Assembly (NCBI RefSeq): GCF_022271435.1
Contig: NZ_JAFIQY010000016.1
Coordinates: forward strand, 1 to 64,000
DNA from: Streptomyces monomycini
Lineage (GTDB): Bacteria > Actinomycetota > Actinomycetes > Streptomycetales > Streptomycetaceae
Length of the DNA: 64,000 bases
Direction of reading: 5' to 3'
Part shown: positions 60,138 through 64,000 of the stretch, piece after piece
How positions within the stretch are numbered: the stretch's first letter is position 1
How the letters are laid out: each line of letters opens with the position of its first letter
Program-made: the position numbers and the translations under genes
The notes under the pieces: model-generated
What the model was told of the DNA's origin: nothing
Database searches by the model: none
What the model saw: only the letters and a program-made list of their open reading frames with translations

Positions 60138-63100
60138 AAGGCGGGCTCCGTCTGGTCGTTGCGGCGCATGGATGCAGATGCCGGCACCGGCGCGTTGGTG
60201 GGGTCGGTTTCGGGTGACGAGGAGAGACGGCCTGTGGCCTGGAGACCGCCGGGCTGGTCTACAGCCTTGGGCAGAACTTTGTTCAACCGCCGGCGGAACC
60301 AAGTCTCCGCGCGCGCATCGTTGACCCAGGTCGGGCCGTACCCGGGAAGCTCGGTGACGCGGCCCTCCGACGCCGCCGGGCCCGCGGAATTCAGCAGATC
60401 CCGGCCGAGCCGGAGGATACGGCGACGCACCGTGGCCTGCCACTGCTTGCGTGCCGCATCCGGATCGGAGTACGTGGCCAACGTGGCCAGCCACTGCCGG
60501 TAGGGGCCGTCCAGCGTTCCGAAGCCGAGGTCGCGGGCGGTCTGCGTGGCGGGGGCCGCGTCGGTCCCGGCGGCGCGCGCCAGATTCCCGGCAAGGTGGC
60601 CCAGGGCGCGTACGGCTTCGTCCGCGTCGGCGACGGCGTCGACCGCCGCCGTACGGAAGGCTCCGTACTCCTGATGCAACAGCACCGCAGGCAGAACCAC
60701 CGAATCGTCCACGATCTCGTCCACGACGGACTGCTGTGTGCCGTACACGGCGCCGATGAGCCGCAACCGGATCAGCGTCTGCGGATCGAGAATCCCTTCG
60801 GTGGTGAGCATCGAAGACCAGCGCACGACTCCGGACGGCAGCGTTTCGCTCGTCCCCCGCCCGCTGTCGTCCGTGGAGGCGCGGCGGGCGCGCAGCAGGC
60901 TGTCCAGGCCCCGCCAGGCGGCCCGGCTCGGATCGTGCTGCTGTGGCATGTACACCAGCGGGCGGCCCTGCTTCTTCTCCTGAGCCGGACTGCGCCGCCA
61001 CACCGACATGGGTTCCAGCTTCCACGGTGCGGACACCGTCAGCGGGTCGCCATACCCCAGGACGACCCCCGCGATGGCGCCGTCCTCGGCATGCAACCGG
61101 ATCCGACGGGATTGCCAGGTGTACAGGTCCCGCAGCCCGCCCGGCCGGCTGATGTCGGAGGCCGCTCCACGAGGCCCCGGGCCGAACGGCTGCTCCCGCC
61201 GCCACGCGGGCAGGTCCTCCCCGCCCGTGCTCACGTGGTCCGTCACCTCCACGATGCCCTCGTCGAGGGCGATGAGGTTCAGCAGCAGTGTCTCGTGAAG
61301 ATTCGCTCCCTCGGCAAAGATGCCGCCCAGGGTGCCGACCGAGCCCACCCCCAGGGGGTAGACCTTGCCGGCCTTGGCCCGGTCGTCCCCGGCCATGGCG
61401 GACTTGATGCCGGACGTGTCGTAGGCGTGGGCGTGCACCAGCCACCGGGTCGCTTCGGCGTACGAGAGCCGGTCCACGCACGGGCGACGCATGGCGAAGA
61501 ACGGATCGCCGTTGGGGACGTCGGCGACCAGACGGTTCAGCGAGGCGATCTCGTCTTTCTCCGTACGCAATCCACTGACCTGGAAGAACGGCCGCTCGGG
61601 GTGCAGAAGATCGAAGCGGCTCTCGTGGTGGGCGAGGTAGTCCAGGACCGGGGCGAACGGCTCGTCCGCCAGCCACAGCTCCTCCCAGTCCTCCAGGTCC
61701 GCCGGCCCGTCGAGGGCGTCGTGCACCACAGCGAGCAGCAGCCGTAGCAGCGCCAACTCCTGTGTGGGCACGTCTCCTACGAGCCGCCGCAGCTCGCGGC
61801 TTTGTGCGAAGAGGTCGTGCAGTGACAGGTCCTCGGTGCTGCCGTCCAGGCGCTGCACCGGCAGCCACGGACAGGTGACCAGATCGAAGGACGGCGGAAC
61901 CACAGCGTTGGCCTGAGTGGTGCGAAGCTTCAACAGTCCCACCTCCTCTGCACCCCGCTGCACCCCCGAAGTATCGGCTGACGCCATCTGGCCGGAGGTC
62001 TCCTCAGGCAGGGCCGTCGGCGCCGTGTCCGGCACAGGGCTCGTAACCTCACCATCCGCTGCCCGCCCACGATCTTCTCCGTTCCCAGGCACGGTTCCTC
62101 CCTCGTCCGGGACCGGCGTGCGCGCGGGTTCGGCCGGGGGCAGCACCCGCAGCCCGTCGTCCTTGCTGTAGCTGAGAACGAAGCCTGCCAGACGGGTCTG
62201 ACAATCCTCATCGAGAACGAGAAACAACTCCCCTGCCAGCCAAGGGCATTCCTTCACCTGCCAGGCATCCACCCGGAAACGCTCCAGCTCCTCGATGGTC
62301 CGGAGGATCACCCAGGGCTTGCAGAACTGCCAGGGCAGCGTGATCGCGCTCGCCGCGGCGGCCTCGGCAGCGCGTCGGCTCGGCAGGAAATCGGTGGGCA
62401 GGTCCAAACCGCCCCGCCCGCCGTCCAGCCACGGCACGGTGACCAGTCGGCCGTCCCGCAGCCGCTGGGCGACCAGGACCTCCAGGCTCTCCGGGCTGTC
62501 GCGCACCTGCGCACGCCCTTCCGGGCTGTCGTCCGCGTCCCCGGCGTTGGCCTCCAGCCAGCCGATCACCGGCCGCCCCGCCCGGCGCACCGGCCCCAGA
62601 AGGAAGCTGCCGGCCGCTTCGCGTTGCTTCCCAAGAAGCTGGAGATGTTCCGCGCGGGCGTCAGCCAGTTTCCCGGTCCACTCGGGAGGGCCGACCTCGG
62701 CGCTCCCGTAAACCTCCTGGACCAGCGGGCTGATGCGGTCCGGCAGTACGAGCGGGGCGCCCTCCAGATGCGGGCCCATGGCCGCCAGGGTGCGCAGCAG
62801 GAGGTGTTCGCCGTAGATGTAAGCCGAGCCTTTGACCGGCTGCGGCGGAAGGGACGACCAGGCGGCCACTCCGGTCACCAGGCACCGCGCCTGGGCCAGT
62901 CGCGACGGCCGCACCCGCGAGTGGCGGTGCAGGCGTCCCATACGCTGCAACAACAGGTCGACGGGGGCGAGGTCGGTCACCAGCAGGTCGAAATCCACGT
63001 CGAGCGACTGCTCGACGACCTGACTGGCCACCACCACGTGCGGCCCCGTCGGCCTGTCGCCGCCAGGGCCGAACCGCTCCCGCAACTCCGTGTCTTTGGC

Positions 63101-64000
63101 TGCCCTATCAGCGGCCAGGAATCGCGAGTGGGCCACGGTCACCGCACCGTCCCCGAACCGCTCCCGCAACTCGTCTGCCGCCTCCAGCACCCGGTCGACG
63201 GTGTTGCGCACCACCAACGCACAGCCCCCGTCCGCCAGCTCCGCTGCCAACCGGTCGGCCAGGAGGGCGGGGTCGTCATCCAACCGTTCCAGGCACACGT
63301 CCGTACGGCGCCCGGATGCCGCTGCGGGCTGCGACACTAGGGGTGCGGCGTCAGGAGCGACCGCGGTGATCAGCGGATAGGTGTCATCGGGCACCGCCTT
63401 CGGCCCCAGTCCGTCTGCGCCCTCCGGCGCCCCCGCGTACGCGGCGGCCAGTGCACGCCTGCGATCGGCCGGCAAGGTGGCCGAAAGCAGCACGACCGGC
63501 ACGCGGTAGGCCGCCAGCCACTCCAGAACTCGGTCGAGGTAGCGGCTCATATAGGCGTCATATGCGTGAACTTCATCAATAATGACGACCTTGCCCGCCA
63601 CCGCCAGATGCCGCAGCGCCAGGTGCCTGCTCTTGAGACCCGCGAACAGCACCTGATCGATGGTGCCCACCGCGAAGGAAGCCAGTAGCGCCTTCTTGCG
63701 GCCGCGCAGCCACTGATGGGCATGGAGACCAGCGGGCTCGGCGCGCTTAGGGGCGCCCACCGCACCGATCCGGTCGGGCCCGTCCAGGTCCACGGCGGCG
63801 ATCGCCCGCCGCTCCCGCCGCATCATGCCCGCCCACACATCGTTGAGCGCAGCTTTGGCATGCGCCAGAACGACGGACCGGGGGCCGTCCAGCGGCAACT
63901 TGTCCAGCCACGCCAGCAGGCGCGGGAACATGGCATCCCCCGTGGCCCGGGTGGGCAGCGCCACCAGACAGCCGCCCGCCCCGGTCCGCGCCGCCAGAAT
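60134..64000 (-). CDS. Cas3-Cse1 (CasA) fusion protein, N-terminus beyond the window
   Basis: One uninterrupted frame of at least 1288 codons enters from the right edge. Cas3 helicase part: motif Ia-like GGCLVALPTRATGDAM at the edge, DEVH box in VVIIDEVHAYDAYMSRYLDRVLEWL, SAT motif in VVLLSATLPADRRRAL, and motif VI in LLLQRMGRLHRHSR. Walker A and the HD nuclease should lie outside. A Pro/Glu/Ser/Asp-rich linker of about 80 residues (about 61895-62130) leads into complete Cse1: SFDLVTCPWLPVQRLDG, RPFFQVSGLRTEKDE, NLHETLLLNLIALDEG. There is no stop or frameshift at the junction. Recruiter and nuclease-helicase are thus one chain. Such fusions are known in a few actinomycetes (S. griseus). Confidence 0.93.
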   Translation of the reverse strand: MLAARTGAGGCLVALPTRATGDAMFPRLLAWLDKLPLDGPRSVVLAHAKAALNDVWAGMMRRERRAIAAVDLDGPDRIGAVGAPKRAEPAGLHAHQWLRGRKKALLASFAVGTIDQVLFAGLKSRHLALRHLAVAGKVVIIDEVHAYDAYMSRYLDRVLEWLAAYRVPVVLLSATLPADRRRALAAAYAGAPEGADGLGPKAVPDDTYPLITAVAPDAAPLVSQPAAASGRRTDVCLERLDDDPALLADRLAAELADGGCALVVRNTVDRVLEAADELRERFGDGAVTVAHSRFLAADRAAKDTELRERFGPGGDRPTGPHVVVASQVVEQSLDVDFDLLVTDLAPVDLLLQRMGRLHRHSRVRPSRLAQARCLVTGVAAWSSLPPQPVKGSAYIYGEHLLLRTLAAMGPHLEGAPLVLPDRISPLVQEVYGSAEVGPPEWTGKLADARAEHLQLLGKQREAAGSFLLGPVRRAGRPVIGWLEANAGDADDSPEGRAQVRDSPESLEVLVAQRLRDGRLVTVPWLDGGRGGLDLPTDFLPSRRAAEAAAASAITLPWQFCKPWVILRTIEELERFRVDAWQVKECPWLAGELFLVLDEDCQTRLAGFVLSYSKDDGLRVLPPAEPARTPVPDEGGTVPGNGEDRGRAADGEVTSPVPDTAPTALPEETSGQMASADTSGVQRGAEEVGLLKLRTTQANAVVPPSFDLVTCPWLPVQRLDGSTEDLSLHDLFAQSRELRRLVGDVPTQELALLRLLLAVVHDALDGPADLEDWEELWLADEPFAPVLDYLAHHESRFDLLHPERPFFQVSGLRTEKDEIASLNRLVADVPNGDPFFAMRRPCVDRLSYAEATRWLVHAHAYDTSGIKSAMAGDDRAKAGKVYPLGVGSVGTLGGIFAEGANLHETLLLNLIALDEGIVEVTDHVSTGGEDLPAWRREQPFGPGPRGAASDISRPGGLRDLYTWQSRRIRLHAEDGAIAGVVLGYGDPLTVSAPWKLEPMSVWRRSPAQEKKQGRPLVYMPQQHDPSRAAWRGLDSLLRARRASTDDSGRGTSETLPSGVVRWSSMLTTEGILDPQTLIRLRLIGAVYGTQQSVVDEIVDDSVVLPAVLLHQEYGAFRTAAVDAVADADEAVRALGHLAGNLARAAGTDAAPATQTARDLGFGTLDGPYRQWLATLATYSDPDAARKQWQATVRRRILRLGRDLLNSAGPAASEGRVTELPGYGPTWVNDARAETWFRRRLNKVLPKAVDQPGGLQATGRLSSSPETDPTNAPVPASASMRRNDQTEPAL

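Overview
The window is chromosomal DNA from a Streptomyces or close relative. Evidence: very high GC, GTG starts and GTGA/ATGA stop-start overlaps, the XRE(DUF5753)/DUF397/RsbW-like ATPase trio, an HrdA-like sigma factor next to dnaG, a DmdR-type iron box, and a type I-E CRISPR system with a Cas3-Cse1 fusion. From memory, the nirBD ... nasA ... dnaG ... hrdA order resembles the S. coelicolor SCO2465-SCO2488 neighbourhood. The interruptions to that order are the accessory part.

Layout. (1) 1-5.1 kb: lower-GC, decayed accessory DNA. It holds an IS transposase tail, a small zinc-ribbon gene, and two tandem HINT polymorphic-toxin cassettes. One cassette is broken by a stop codon and a gutted HINT domain; the other is frameshifted but still followed by an intact CPCC protein, the likely immunity gene. 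(2) 5.2-8.5 kb: DUF397/XRE regulator pair, anti-sigma-like ATPase, a lone PcaH-type intradiol dioxygenase, a DUF3291 protein and a small membrane protein. (3) 8.6-12.7 kb: APC permease, membrane protein, SDR and DUF1737. (4) 12.8-19.4 kb: nirD-nirB, a partner flavoprotein and a NarL-type two-component system. (5) 19.5-23.2 kb: TetR/KAS III pair and a ferritin-like/hemerythrin pair. (6) 23.4-32 kb: secreted or surface functions, namely a glycosidase-like lipoprotein, a secreted ribosome-inactivating protein with all five active-site residues, an iron-box-controlled siderophore esterase, a TauE permease, a cupin, CutA and a trypsin-like protease. (7) 32-36 kb: a cyclodipeptide (diketopiperazine) cluster with a divergent methyltransferase and the overlapping operon CDPS, P450, cyclodipeptide oxidase A, cyclodipeptide oxidase B. 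(8) 36-52.6 kb: mainly housekeeping genes, including DUF218, GGCT, an adenine-deaminase-like enzyme, MarR, nitrate reductase, sirohydrochlorin chelatase, dGTPase, ferredoxin reductase, threonine dehydratase, dnaG, sigma factor and xylulokinase. (9) 52.8-53.3 kb: two tRNA-Asn and one CAT-anticodon tRNA. (10) 53.9-64 kb: an 18-repeat CRISPR array and the type I-E operon (cas3-cse1 fusion, cse2, cas7e, cas5e, cas6e, cas1, cas2), all read on the minus strand, with cas3 running off the window end.

How they work together. Nitrate reductase (39.7-41.9 kb), NirBD (12.8-15.8 kb) and the siroheme-related chelatase (42.1 kb) form an assimilatory nitrate pathway split over about 27 kb. The CDPS operon should make a cyclic dipeptide that is oxidised by the P450, dehydrogenated by the two-subunit oxidase and probably methylated. 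The cas operon, leader and array look complete apart from the truncated cas3 N-terminus. At least six short tandem repeats with unrelated units lie in intergenic regions and low-complexity coding tails.
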